Shown here piece after piece: positions 42,649-52,261 of a DNA stretch of 64,000 nucleotides. The DNA comes from Cerina litoralis (GTDB lineage Bacteria; Bacteroidota; Bacteroidia; Flavobacteriales; Flavobacteriaceae), in the NCBI GenBank assembly GCA_022008415.1, contig JAIRBC010000004.1, positions 62,001-126,000 of the forward strand. Direction: 5' to 3'. Numbering within the stretch: the stretch's first letter is position 1; each line of letters starts with the position of its first letter. The notes under the pieces are model-generated. The model was not told the DNA's origin. It saw only the letters and a list, made by a program, of their open reading frames with translations, and did no database searches. A program made the translations under genes and the position numbers.

Positions 42649-44262
42649 TTAATCCTTCGAAATCGTTTTATAGGTGTATTTGCTCTTTTTCCAATCGATT
42701 AATTCAGAGGGGTAATATTTAACGTTCATTCTGTCCAAGTAAGGAGCCTGATTGGCTAAACGGATCTTGTAATTATCCCAATTCCTATTTTCTTTGGGCG
42801 TCCAGCCCAATTCTGAAAATCCTATGACCCTAGGGAAGGCCAGGTATTCCAATTCTTCCATTGTACTGATGGTCTCCGACCAAAGCGGGGCCTCGATTCC
42901 CAAAATATTTTTCAAGGGGATTCCATCATATTCCTCCGGGGTCCATACGTATGCCGTATCTACGGGAACGTAACCGGCCCAGTGAAGTCCAAATTTGGAA
43001 AGCGTGTCGTACTGCATGTCCAAGTAGGCTTTATTTGCAGGGGAGAGTATGACTTTCATTCCCTTTTGGACCGCTAATTTTGCATTTTTACCACTGCTCC
43101 AATACTGGGCAATGGCGTTGCTATCCACATCGGCGGTGACGATCTCGTCCCATCCGATCATTCTTTTTCCGTATTTGTGTACAATTTTTTCCACTTTGTT
43201 CACAAAAGTGACGTAGTCCTTTTTTGATGTCACATGACTTTCATCTCCACCGACGTGAAAATAGGGACCGGGGGAGATGGCTGTAATTTCCCTTATTACG
43301 TCATCGATAAAAGCATATACGGTATCCTTGTTGGCATCAAAAGTGCTAAACCCAACCTCGGTGCCCGTATATAGTTTGGGTGTCTTTCCATTTCCGTTCA
43401 GAAACGGATAGGAAACGGAGGCCGCATTCGTATGTCCGGGCATATCTACCTCGGGGACAATGGTGATATAGTGTTCGGCAGCATATTTTACGATGTCCTT
43501 GTACTCTTCTTGGGTATAAAACCCGCCCGACTCACCGCCTACCTGTGTGCTGCCTCCGACCTCGGTTAGTTTGGGCCAAGACTTGATCTCTATCCGCCAA
43601 CCTTGATCATCGGTCAGGTGCAGGTGTAAGATATTCATTTTGTAGTAGGCCAATAGGTCTATATATTTTTTTACATCTTCTACGCTAAAGAAATGTCGGG
43701 CCACATCCAACATGGAACCACGGTACCCAAAATTTGGATTGTCCATGATCTTTCCGGTTGGTACAAGCCACATTTTGTGGTCGGTCAAGGTGTCGTTACT
43801 TGTTTCGGGTATAATTTGGCGGAACGTCTGTATTCCCCTAAATGCACCTTCCGCTGTTTTGGCGTTTATTATCACGGAATCACGGGTAATGTACAATTGG
43901 TAGGCTTCATTTCCTGCAAGTTCTTCGCTATCGGCCTGGTTTATATATATGATTCGCTCAACATTGTCCGCCCTCGATTCGTTTACCGGCAGATCCAAAT
44001 CGGTCTTGGTCTTAATTTTTTTAGACAAGAACGCCCCGACATCGACAAATTTATTATCGGATTCCGTGGTATAGATGGCTGTATTTTTATCCAGGGCAAA
44101 GGCGCTGTTTGTCGGGATGGTTTTTAAGGGCATGGGTATCATGTTGGCCTTGGCCAGATCGGTCGCCGGGAAATTGATGGGTTTCTTTTTTTCCTGACAG
44201 GCAATAAGTGCGGTAAGGCACAGCAGGACGATGGCGGTTTTAGTTAAAATGGATTGTTTCAT
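42649..44262 (-). CDS. GH20 beta-N-acetylhexosaminidase, lipoprotein
   Basis: GH20 removes terminal GlcNAc or GalNAc from glycans by substrate-assisted catalysis. The 537-residue protein has a lipobox (ALIAC, Cys22), a GH20b-like N-terminal domain and the TIM barrel with GYRGSMLDVARHFFSVEDVK, NILHLHLTDDQGWR and the catalytic pair in HVGGDES (near residue 341). Late WTPEEYDGIPLKNILGIEAP is typical. With GH92 in the window it would fit N-glycan or chitooligosaccharide use. It is followed upstream on the same strand by an SGNH hydrolase gene. Confidence 0.93.
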   Translation of the reverse strand: MKQSILTKTAIVLLCLTALIACQEKKKPINFPATDLAKANMIPMPLKTIPTNSAFALDKNTAIYTTESDNKFVDVGAFLSKKIKTKTDLDLPVNESRADNVERIIYINQADSEELAGNEAYQLYITRDSVIINAKTAEGAFRGIQTFRQIIPETSNDTLTDHKMWLVPTGKIMDNPNFGYRGSMLDVARHFFSVEDVKKYIDLLAYYKMNILHLHLTDDQGWRIEIKSWPKLTEVGGSTQVGGESGGFYTQEEYKDIVKYAAEHYITIVPEVDMPGHTNAASVSYPFLNGNGKTPKLYTGTEVGFSTFDANKDTVYAFIDDVIREITAISPGPYFHVGGDESHVTSKKDYVTFVNKVEKIVHKYGKRMIGWDEIVTADVDSNAIAQYWSSGKNAKLAVQKGMKVILSPANKAYLDMQYDTLSKFGLHWAGYVPVDTAYVWTPEEYDGIPLKNILGIEAPLWSETISTMEELEYLAFPRVIGFSELGWTPKENRNWDNYKIRLANQAPYLDRMNVKYYPSELIDWKKSKYTYKTISKD

Positions 44263-44322
44263 GCTTTATTTTAATTTATTGGGTTATTGGGAAGATTCAT
44301 AATTCTAGGTTTCTATCACAGA

Positions 44323-44967
44323 TCAGTTTACATAAGATTTCAGGGCATTGTACCATAAAGCGTAACCTTTGGCGTTCATATGTAGCCCGTCTTCGAGAAA
44401 AATGTCCCTGTTTAATTTATTTTGGACCACCATAACATCCCATATATCCACGTATTGCAACTGAGGGTTTTCATCGGTCCATTGCTTCAGTTTTTTATTG
44501 AGTCGCTGGTACTTTCCCTTTAGATCCCATCTCGCTATACTGGGTTTGGGGGAAATCAGTACAATTTCCATGATCGGGTCAAATTCATTTATTCGGCGTA
44601 CCAATTCCTCCATTTCGGCCATGATCACATCGATCGATTTCCCTGCAGCGATATCGTTGTCCCCTTCATAAATAAATACCTTTTTGGGATGATATCGGTA
44701 TATCAAATCGTAAACGTAGTACAGCAGATCGGATGTTTGTGATCCCCCAAAACCCGTATTGATGATTTGATGTCCCGGAAACATCTGCTGGACGTCTTTC
44801 CACATCCGGATACTGGAACTCCCTGTAAAAACGATTGTTGGTTTAGAACGATCCCATTTAGATTCGTATTTTTTTTGAATCCCTTCCACTTCCTTCTTAA
44901 AATTCTGTTGCGCCTGGGTGGTAAAGAGACAGCTTAGGCCTATCAATGTAAGAACAATCTTTTTCAA
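44323..44967 (-). CDS. GDSL/SGNH-family esterase, secreted
   Basis: SGNH hydrolases deacylate sugars or lipids. The 214-residue protein begins at a TTG (no in-frame ATG nearby), KKIVLTLIGLSCLFTTQAQ being a signal peptide. Block I Ser is in VFTGSSSIRMWKD (here GSSS), Gly in block II near NTGFGGSQTSD, Asn in YEGDNDIA (block III) and the Asp-His pair in FLEDGLHMNAKGY. All four catalytic blocks are recognisable. It lies 60 bases from the GH20 gene and may remove acyl groups from the same glycans. Confidence 0.85.
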   Translation of the reverse strand: MKKIVLTLIGLSCLFTTQAQQNFKKEVEGIQKKYESKWDRSKPTIVFTGSSSIRMWKDVQQMFPGHQIINTGFGGSQTSDLLYYVYDLIYRYHPKKVFIYEGDNDIAAGKSIDVIMAEMEELVRRINEFDPIMEIVLISPKPSIARWDLKGKYQRLNKKLKQWTDENPQLQYVDIWDVMVVQNKLNRDIFLEDGLHMNAKGYALWYNALKSYVN

Positions 44968-45056
44968 ATACGGTCGTGTTTAATTAGGGGCTCAAGATAT
45001 ATTTAATTTATACAAACATCAAATTATTCTTTAGGGACAGGAATTTTCCCTCGGGT

Positions 45057-46520
45057 TCATATTTCCCTTGGAATGTCCTTAAGGATTTCCAATAAAAATC
45101 TCCAAAATTTTTGTACCGAAGCTATTTGCGCCCTTTCATCCGGGGAGTGTGCACCTTTGATGGTGGGTCCAAAACTCACCATATCCATTTCGGGATAATT
45201 TTTTCCAAGAATCCCACATTCCAACCCCGCATGGCAAGCTACTACTTTGGGCATCTCGCCAAACAACGACCTATATTTGGCGGTCAATACTTTGAGAATG
45301 GAAGAATCGGGATTGGGATTCCAACCGGGATAGTGGCCGTCAAAAACCACTTCGCAACCGGCAAGTTCAAAAGCGGCTTTTAGGGACGTGGCCAGGTCCA
45401 TTTTGGCAGAATCTACCGAAGAACGGGTGAGGCAACTAATTTTTATTTGTCCTGCTTTTACGTTTACCTTGGCTATGTTGTTGGAGGTTTCCACTAAATC
45501 GGATATAGCGGTGCTCATACTGTATACCCCATTATGAGCGGCATAAATAGCGCTGAGTATTTTTCCCTGTGCCACGGTTTCCATGACCGTTTTGGGGGGC
45601 TCTATGGTTTCCAGTTCAATATTGAGCTGAGGTTCTGTAATGGATAGTTCCATCATTGCTGTTTCCGACCAATTCTTTAGATCTTGTACAAACGCCTTCT
45701 TTTTACCTTTGTTTACAGCAATGGTTGCCGTGCTTTCCCGTGGAATGGCATTTCGAAGGCCCCCACCGTCAATTTCAGTGATACGGATATTGTAATTGGT
45801 GTGGGCTCGGTAAAGCAATCGGTTCATAATTTTGTTGGCGTTGCCCAATCCCCTATGAATGTCCATTCCGCTATGCCCGCCCTGAAGACCTTTTATCTTT
45901 ATTTGGAAGGCGATGCAATTATTGGGGAAATTTTCTTCCGAATAACTTCTAGAAGCGGTAACATCGATGCCCCCTGCGCAGCCGATATCGATTTCGTCGT
46001 CTTCCTCCGTATCTAAATTCAAGAGTATTTTCCCCTTTAGAACCCCTGGTTTAAGTTCTTTGGCTCCCGTCATCCCGGCTTCCTCATCAATGGTGAACAG
46101 GGCTTCCAATGGGGGATGGGGAATGTCCACACTTTCTAATAGGGCCATGATTGCTGCAACACCGAGTCCGTTGTCGGCGCCTAGGGTAGTGCCCTTGGCG
46201 GTGACCCAATCGCCTTCTACCGTCATTTGGATACCATCGGTATCAAAATTAAATGCCGTTTCCTTATTTTTTTGGTGCACCATATCCAAATGGGATTGTA
46301 GCGTAACCATTAGCCGGTCTTCCATTCCCTCCGTAGCCGGTTTTCTTATGATGACATTCCCAACAGGGTCGGTTATGGTTTCCAATCCAAGGGCATTTCC
46401 AAACTCGACCATAAATTTAATGATCCGGTCTTCTTTTTTTGAAGGGCGCGGTACTGAGTTCAGGTCTGCAAATTTATTCCAAACCGCTCTTGGCTGTAAT
46501 TCCCGTATTTCTTTACTCAT
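45057..46520 (-). CDS. pepD: Aminoacyl-histidine dipeptidase (M20C, PepD)
   Basis: PepD is a cytosolic Zn-dependent dipeptidase. The 487-residue length is typical. Motifs: TLQSHLDMVHQKN (metal His and Asp), GTTLGADNGLGVAAIMALL (metal Asp), LFTIDEEAGMTGAKEL (catalytic Glu-Glu) and LNLDTEEDDE. The late CHAGLECGI carries a metal-binding residue. A full Bacteroidota promoter (TTTG, 20 bases, TATTTTTG) sits just upstream. Confidence 0.95.
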   Translation of the reverse strand: MSKEIRELQPRAVWNKFADLNSVPRPSKKEDRIIKFMVEFGNALGLETITDPVGNVIIRKPATEGMEDRLMVTLQSHLDMVHQKNKETAFNFDTDGIQMTVEGDWVTAKGTTLGADNGLGVAAIMALLESVDIPHPPLEALFTIDEEAGMTGAKELKPGVLKGKILLNLDTEEDDEIDIGCAGGIDVTASRSYSEENFPNNCIAFQIKIKGLQGGHSGMDIHRGLGNANKIMNRLLYRAHTNYNIRITEIDGGGLRNAIPRESTATIAVNKGKKKAFVQDLKNWSETAMMELSITEPQLNIELETIEPPKTVMETVAQGKILSAIYAAHNGVYSMSTAISDLVETSNNIAKVNVKAGQIKISCLTRSSVDSAKMDLATSLKAAFELAGCEVVFDGHYPGWNPNPDSSILKVLTAKYRSLFGEMPKVVACHAGLECGILGKNYPEMDMVSFGPTIKGAHSPDERAQIASVQKFWRFLLEILKDIPREI

Positions 46521-46536
46521 AATTTAATATCTAATT

Positions 46537-46568
46537 CAAAAATACACAGAAGACATATTATAGTCAAA
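46537..46568 (-). promoter_or_regulatory. pepD promoter, full Bacteroidota consensus
   Basis: On the minus strand TTTG (46565-46568), 20 bases, TATTTTTG (46537-46544). Both elements match and the spacing is right. The transcription start is expected near 46530, ten bases from the pepD ATG. This is the best promoter in the window. The rest of the 259-base spacer to aroE shows nothing definite. Confidence 0.7.
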
Positions 46569-46779
46569 CTGGAGTACGGCAAATTACCGATTTTATTCAC
46601 TTTATTCCTACCTTCGGGGTGCCGACCCTATGGTATGGTGTTCAAAGGGACGCCAAGAAATAAGAAACCCCCGAATAGATTCCCTACTTTGCAGTGAGGG
46701 CTAAGGTGTTGACGACCTTGAAATTAAACTATCTCGATGCCCCGGTTTTAGAAATTTGTGGTAAATCTGAAACCAAGAT

Positions 46780-47532
46780 TTATGTATTCCAAATTTCCCA
46801 AGCTTTTTCGGCCTGTAACTGCAGCATACGGAGACCATTGCTGATCGTTGCGCCCCGTGATTCCCCTTCGATCAAAAATGAGGTTTTGGGAGGATTATAG
46901 ATCAAATCGAATAGCAAATGGTTGTCACCTATAGACTGATACGGAATGCTTGGCCTATCTTCCACTTTAGGGAAGGTACCCAAAGGAGTACAATTGACTA
47001 GGACCGTATATTCCTTCATATTACGATGATCCAAATCGCTATAGTTCAGCTGATTCGCTTTGGGATTTCTTGAAACAAATTGAAAGGGGAGGTTTAATTC
47101 ATCAAAGACAAATGCCACCGCTTTAGAGGCGCCACCCGTTCCGAGAATCAAGGCCTTTTTGTGATGCGGTTTTAGAAATTGTTCTATTGCTTTTCGGAAT
47201 CCATAAACATCGGTATTAAATCCTATACGCTGGTCTTTGTGCAACTTTATGGTGTTTACGGCACCGATCTGGGCAGCCTTGGGGTGAATTTCCGACAAAT
47301 AGGGAAGAACTGCCTCTTTGTAAGGGATGGTGACGTTTACTCCCTTTATATTGGGATTATTGGTAATTAACGATGAAAAGTCCTCTATTTTTTCCAAATC
47401 AAAATTCTCATAGGTATAATCATCCAATCCCAGAACGGAGAATTTTTCGGTAAAATACCCTTTGGAAAATGAATAGGAAATATTCCTTCCTACTAATCCG
47501 AACCTATTATTTTTGTTTTCTTTTTTGCCCAT
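46780..47532 (-). CDS. aroE: Shikimate dehydrogenase
   Basis: AroE reduces 3-dehydroshikimate with NADPH in aromatic amino acid synthesis. The 250-residue protein has the shikimate-binding SYSFSKGYFTEKF, NVTIPYKEAVLPYL (with catalytic Lys), GAVNTIKL and the nucleotide loop LILGTGGASKAVAF. The end GLRMLQLQAEKAWEIW is typical. Its start overlaps by 26 bases the end of the upstream DUF368 gene, so translation is likely coupled. Confidence 0.95.
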   Translation of the reverse strand: MGKKENKNNRFGLVGRNISYSFSKGYFTEKFSVLGLDDYTYENFDLEKIEDFSSLITNNPNIKGVNVTIPYKEAVLPYLSEIHPKAAQIGAVNTIKLHKDQRIGFNTDVYGFRKAIEQFLKPHHKKALILGTGGASKAVAFVFDELNLPFQFVSRNPKANQLNYSDLDHRNMKEYTVLVNCTPLGTFPKVEDRPSIPYQSIGDNHLLFDLIYNPPKTSFLIEGESRGATISNGLRMLQLQAEKAWEIWNT

Positions 47533-48523
47533 ACCATTCCAATCCTATAAGTATCCCAATTCCCAAAATAATAAAAAAGACGGCCCACAAGGTTTCAATT
47601 TTTGCCAGGTCGGGAAAATATTGTTTGTAGTTGGTCACTACCTCGTTTCCATTGGAATCAAAAAGGACTTGTCCCAAACTATCGGTCTTGAAAATTGTTC
47701 TTTTCCACGGCCAGACCACACCCAAGGAGCCTGTGATAAACCCGATGATCACGGCAGTGGTCAAGTGCTTGTAGTGTTTTAAAACATAGCTCAGAAAATG
47801 GGAAAGGGTTATCAACCCGGAGGCGGACCCCAAGGTAAACACTGCCAAAATCTTTAGTGTATTCAAACGTTCCGGATTCTGTAAGAACCCGATGTTTCCC
47901 TCGAGGAGTTCTGCAAGGGTATCGTACAGCGCATTAACCGAATCTACCAAAAGCAGTACATAGTTTCCTAGGAGAATTAGAATAAAAGATCCGGAAAGAC
48001 CAGGGAGCGTCATGCCCGACACGCTTACCATTCCGCAGAAAAAGATAAACCACAAATTCTCATTTTGGGCGGCAGGACTTAGAAAACTGATCGAGATGCC
48101 GATTACAAATCCAAGCAACCCGAAACCGATGGTCTTTTTGTTCCAGTGTTCAAAATCTTTAGAGATGTAATAAATTGATCCAATGATCATCCCAAAAAAC
48201 GCTGCCCAAACATAGAGTTCTTTCTTTTCCAGAAAGTAATCGAGCAGCTTGGAAACGCTAAAATAGCTTACCAACATCCCGAATATCAAGAGGGTAAGGA
48301 ACTGGCCGTTGATATAGCGGTAAAAGCTTTTGAATCTTCCGTTGATGAGGAGCTTAAAGGCTTTAAAATTTATTTTTTGTAGGGAATATATGAATTCCTC
48401 GTAGAACCCACCCACGAAGGCTACAATTCCGCCAGATACCCCGGGCACTTTGTTGGCGGCCCCCATAACAAGACCCTTTAGGACCAAAAATATCTTGTCC
48501 ATAAATGTCCTTGGTTCAGCCAT
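47507..48523 (-). CDS. DUF368-family membrane protein, first paralogue
   Basis: A 338-residue protein with about eight hydrophobic helices and the family's repeated motif: KVPGVSGGIVAFVGGFYEEF near the N-terminus and LPGLSGSFILILLGNY in the middle. DUF368 (PopT-like) proteins have been tied to undecaprenyl phosphate translocation or polyprenyl lipid recycling. The start could also be the inner Met at 48502. It is 11 bases downstream of a second DUF368 gene and overlaps aroE, an operon arrangement. Confidence 0.88.
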   Translation of the reverse strand: MAEPRTFMDKIFLVLKGLVMGAANKVPGVSGGIVAFVGGFYEEFIYSLQKINFKAFKLLINGRFKSFYRYINGQFLTLLIFGMLVSYFSVSKLLDYFLEKKELYVWAAFFGMIIGSIYYISKDFEHWNKKTIGFGLLGFVIGISISFLSPAAQNENLWFIFFCGMVSVSGMTLPGLSGSFILILLGNYVLLLVDSVNALYDTLAELLEGNIGFLQNPERLNTLKILAVFTLGSASGLITLSHFLSYVLKHYKHLTTAVIIGFITGSLGVVWPWKRTIFKTDSLGQVLFDSNGNEVVTNYKQYFPDLAKIETLWAVFFIILGIGILIGLEWYGQKRKQK

Positions 48524-48534
48524 GTGGGGTGAAA

Positions 48535-49452
48535 TTACTTTTTAGAAGCTATTTTTTCCAGAACAAAAATAAGGGAAAAACCTAGGATGGCTAACAATAA
48601 CGCAAACATTAATTGGTTATCCCCCTCAAACGCAAAGGGAGAGATATTGCTTTCCTTGATCGTGATTATTTTGTCCGCGAAAGTTTTGGTTTCCAGCACC
48701 TTTTTCCACGGCCAAATTTTGTTGAGGGAGCCCATAATAAATCCGGTTAGTACCGCCAAGGTCATGTTTTTGTGATGGTTGAACATCCATTTCAACAATT
48801 TTGAAAAACTCAATAACCCGAATATAGCACCGACGCCAACGGTTATAATAATTTTTATGTCCCTTTCGTGTACCGCGTCGAGAATTGTTTTGTAAGAACC
48901 CAGCAGCACTAAGATAAACGCCCCCGAAATTCCAGGAAGAATCATGGCGCATATGGCCATTGCCCCGCACAAAAACAGATAGGGAAGACTTTCTACGCTA
49001 TGGGACGGCGGTAAAACCGTTACAAAATACGCTGTTGCGGTACCCAAGATAAGCATGCCTATGATTTTCCAGTTCCATGTTTCAATGGATTTGCCCACAA
49101 AAAAGACACTGGCAACCACCAAGCCAAAAAAGAAGGACCAGACAAGAATGGGCTGGGTGATCAGCAGCCAACTGATTAGTTTGGCCAAAGAAAGGACACT
49201 TATAGCGATTCCCAGAAAAAGAGCCACTAGGAAACTACCGTTCAGTTTTTTCCAAAAGGCGGGTAGGCCATCCTTGCCCAGGGTCTTAAAAAGGGAAACG
49301 TCTACGTTGTTGATCGATGTGATAAGCTCTTCGTATATTCCGGATATAAAGGCAATAGTGCCGCCAGACACACCTGGAACCACATCGGCAGCCCCCATTG
49401 CCATGCCTTTTAGCGTGATTATGGCGTATTGAAAAAAATTGCGGTCTTCCAT
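48535..49452 (-). CDS. DUF368-family membrane protein, second paralogue
   Basis: A 305-residue protein starting at ATG 49452 (MEDRNFFQYAIITLKGMAMG); a TTG 9 bases upstream is less likely. It shows VVPGVSGGTIAFISGIYEEL and LPGISGAFILVLLGSY, the same pair of motifs as its neighbour, and about eight helices. The two proteins are clearly paralogous (IWPWKKVLETK versus VWPWKRTIFKT near the end). They probably form one transporter, or act on two lipid carriers. Confidence 0.88.
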   Translation of the reverse strand: MEDRNFFQYAIITLKGMAMGAADVVPGVSGGTIAFISGIYEELITSINNVDVSLFKTLGKDGLPAFWKKLNGSFLVALFLGIAISVLSLAKLISWLLITQPILVWSFFFGLVVASVFFVGKSIETWNWKIIGMLILGTATAYFVTVLPPSHSVESLPYLFLCGAMAICAMILPGISGAFILVLLGSYKTILDAVHERDIKIIITVGVGAIFGLLSFSKLLKWMFNHHKNMTLAVLTGFIMGSLNKIWPWKKVLETKTFADKIITIKESNISPFAFEGDNQLMFALLLAILGFSLIFVLEKIASKK

Positions 49453-49472
49453 AAACGACAAAAATAGTTTAT

Positions 49473-50873
49473 TTATCTGGAAGCCTTTTTAATATTGGAG
49501 ATTATGTTTTTCACCCATTCCGAATCGCTGAATTGGGGAAATTCCTGTTCAAAAAGATGTTTTTTTTCAAAATCTAACTTAAGTCCTTTGATCAATCGTT
49601 GTTTTCCTTTGACGGACTCGTTGACCATTAGATAAAACCCTGCCATTTTGTACTGAATCTCGGCACTTTCGGGGTAAAACTCCTGACCTTGTAGTAAAAT
49701 TTCAATTGCAGAATGGACATCTTTGTTCCAGATCAATACATCCGACCAATAAAGCCAAGTGTCCAATTCGTAATTGCCGAGGTCTACCGACTGCTTAAAG
49801 GCATAATCGGCTTCGTCAAATTTCTTTAAGGCCGTATTTATTTTAGCGCACTTTTTCCAATAGAGCGCATTTTCGCCATCTATATTCAGTGCTTTATTTA
49901 TATAATACGATGCTTTGGTAAAATCCTTTTTACGATAATAAAAGTCAGTGATTGCCAGCCAACCCTTATCCAAAAGAGGGTCTTCATGAACCGTATGGTA
50001 ATAGTAATATTTGGCCAGGTCATCGTTCTTTAGCTTTTCGTGGCACTTCCCGATCCGGAGATAGGCATGGGAGGTGGGGTCTTCCATCTCGATGGTAGTT
50101 TCGTAATTCTCGATGGCCTCGTTATATCTTCCCAGCTTTTCCAGCACTTTACCCTTCTCGAAATAGGCCCCTATAAAGGTGTCGTCAGAAATTATGGCGA
50201 AATCGAAAGCGGCAAGTGCCTCGGGGTACATTTTTTTATAGAAGTACATTTTTCCCAATTGGTGCCACGCCACATCACAGTAGGGATTCCTTTCCAAATA
50301 ATCGTTGAGGTAGTTTATGGCTCCGTCGTATTCCTCGAGAAATTCGAAGCAATAAATCACGTTGTACAAGGCCGAATAATCTTCTGGATCAAAATCGACA
50401 CATTTTATAAAGTTGTCTTTTGCCAATTCGTAATTATCCATAAAAAGGTATTCCATGCCCAAAAGGGAATGTATGTCGAATCCGTCGTCCGTTAGGTCTA
50501 AGGCCCTATTTAAAAGGGACACCGCCGCCTCATGGTTATCTTTTTTGGAATATATATTAGCGCGTTGTATGTAGATTTCCTCGTTAGAGGCATCCAAGAA
50601 CTCCAAATCGTCCAACAACCGTTCTGCGATTTCCAATTTGTTTTCAAAAACCAGTACTTCCACGTTCAACAATTTTAGTTCAATGGAATCTGGATGTTGC
50701 TGCAGGCCAATTTTTATGGCCTTTTTGGCCAATGCGATCTTGCCATGGTTTAAATAGAAGTGGATGATATCCTCGAAATCCTCGGCATCAAAGAAATAGA
50801 TGTCATCGGTCTTTAGCATGGATTCGAACTTGGCTAGGGGCTGGCTTGGTTTTTCGTCATGATCTAACGCCAT
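49473..50873 (-). CDS. TPR-repeat protein
   Basis: A 466-residue soluble protein made almost wholly of tetratricopeptide repeats (at least eight 34-residue units; for example ALAAFDFAIISDDTFIGAYF and AIENYETTIEMEDPTSHAYL). No signal peptide. The first ~30 residues (DHDEKPSQPLAKFESMLK) are non-repeat. It is a scaffold for protein contacts; no partner is evident. It is 21 bases from the DUF368 pair and in the same minus-strand block. Confidence 0.85.
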   Translation of the reverse strand: MALDHDEKPSQPLAKFESMLKTDDIYFFDAEDFEDIIHFYLNHGKIALAKKAIKIGLQQHPDSIELKLLNVEVLVFENKLEIAERLLDDLEFLDASNEEIYIQRANIYSKKDNHEAAVSLLNRALDLTDDGFDIHSLLGMEYLFMDNYELAKDNFIKCVDFDPEDYSALYNVIYCFEFLEEYDGAINYLNDYLERNPYCDVAWHQLGKMYFYKKMYPEALAAFDFAIISDDTFIGAYFEKGKVLEKLGRYNEAIENYETTIEMEDPTSHAYLRIGKCHEKLKNDDLAKYYYYHTVHEDPLLDKGWLAITDFYYRKKDFTKASYYINKALNIDGENALYWKKCAKINTALKKFDEADYAFKQSVDLGNYELDTWLYWSDVLIWNKDVHSAIEILLQGQEFYPESAEIQYKMAGFYLMVNESVKGKQRLIKGLKLDFEKKHLFEQEFPQFSDSEWVKNIISNIKKASR

Positions 50874-50971
50874 AGGAATGTGTTTGATTAAACTACGGAA
50901 TTAAAAGTAAGGTTTTGAACCTACCCTAAGTCCACGATTTGGGCTATATTATTAACAAATTAGTTAACAAA

Positions 50972-52165
50972 TTATTGTGAAATCTCGTTCAAAGCATCGA
51001 TTATTAGTCCACATCCCTTTTTAATTTCCTCTTCGGTAATGGTTAAAGGAGGTGAAATGCGCACCGCTCTGGGCTCAAATAACAGCCAAAATAGGATCAA
51101 TCCGTTCTCGGCGCAATTCAAAATAATTTGATCTACTATTTCCTTATCCTTCAAGATCAATGCCAACATTAAGCCCTTGCCTCGAATTTCTTCGATAAGC
51201 GGATGCTTTAACAAGTTTCGAAAGAGTTTTTCCTTTTCCAGGGCTGCAGGAATATGTCCGCCATCTGTTATTTCTATTAATGTGGCCAAACTTGCGGCCG
51301 CTATCAAAGGATTCCCCCCAAAAGTGGTAATATGTCCCAATTTTGGGCTGTGCTGTAGGGTCTGCATCATCTTATTGGAAGCCGAAAATGCCCCCACGGG
51401 CAGACCGGAGGCCATTCCCTTGCCCAATACCAGAATATCTGGGACGCACCCGTAGTGTTCAAAGGCGAACAATTTTCCGGTACGACCGAAACCGGGCTGA
51501 ATTTCATCCAAAATCAACAATGCACCCGTTTGGTTACATCGTTCCCGCACCTTCATTAGATAGTCCAACTCGGGCAAAATAAAGCCGGCACCCCCTTGGA
51601 TGGTCTCTAAAATCACCGCTGCCGTACGTTCTGTTATTTTGTCCAGGTCCGTTAGGGAATTGAACCGAATAAAGGAAACATCGGGAATCAAGGGCCTAAA
51701 GGCTCCCTTGCGCTCCTCGAAACCCATAACACTAAGACTGCCCATGGTATTTCCGTGGTATGCCTTTTTGGCAGCGATAAGCTGTGTCCTACCCGTAACC
51801 CGCCGTGCCAGTTTTAGCGCTCCTTCCACCGCTTCCGTTCCCGAATTTACCAAATAGACCGTTTCCAAATTGGAAGGTAGGAAGGTGGCCAAATACTTTG
51901 CATATTCCACTGTGGGTCGTTGTATATATTCCCCGTATACCATAACGTGTAGGTAACTTTTCGCTTGGTGTTGTATAGCTGCAACTACCTTTGGATGGCA
52001 ATGCCCCAAGCTACAGACCGATACCCCTGCCACAAAATCCAGATGGGCTCTTCCATCACTGTCGTAGATATAGCTTCCCTGGGCATGTGAGACCTCCAAT
52101 CCCAAGGGATGCTGGGAGGTCTGTGCCTGATATTTGAGAAAATCATTTTTCATCTTGTTGCTCAT
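50972..52165 (-). CDS. Class III PLP-dependent aminotransferase
   Basis: The 397-residue protein is of the acetylornithine/ornithine aminotransferase type. Seen are the N-terminal GVSVCSLGHCHPKVVAAIQ, AAKKAYHGNTMGSLSV, the cofactor-ring residues in LLILDEIQPGFGRTGKLFA (Asp in DEIQ) and the Schiff-base Lys in ILVLGKGMASGLPVGAF. Substrate is likely an omega-amino group donor, but argD versus other members cannot be told. It is between the TPR and the OstA-like genes, an arrangement common in Flavobacteriia. Confidence 0.88.
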   Translation of the reverse strand: MSNKMKNDFLKYQAQTSQHPLGLEVSHAQGSYIYDSDGRAHLDFVAGVSVCSLGHCHPKVVAAIQHQAKSYLHVMVYGEYIQRPTVEYAKYLATFLPSNLETVYLVNSGTEAVEGALKLARRVTGRTQLIAAKKAYHGNTMGSLSVMGFEERKGAFRPLIPDVSFIRFNSLTDLDKITERTAAVILETIQGGAGFILPELDYLMKVRERCNQTGALLILDEIQPGFGRTGKLFAFEHYGCVPDILVLGKGMASGLPVGAFSASNKMMQTLQHSPKLGHITTFGGNPLIAAASLATLIEITDGGHIPAALEKEKLFRNLLKHPLIEEIRGKGLMLALILKDKEIVDQIILNCAENGLILFWLLFEPRAVRISPPLTITEEEIKKGCGLIIDALNEISQ

Positions 52166-52261
52166 GGAGAGTAGTAATCACAAATTCTTTATGCCCTTTC
52201 AGGATCGGTTTTTAAGTCTTGGGAAGGACAGTTGAAACCTGAGGTTACTTGCAGAATTATC

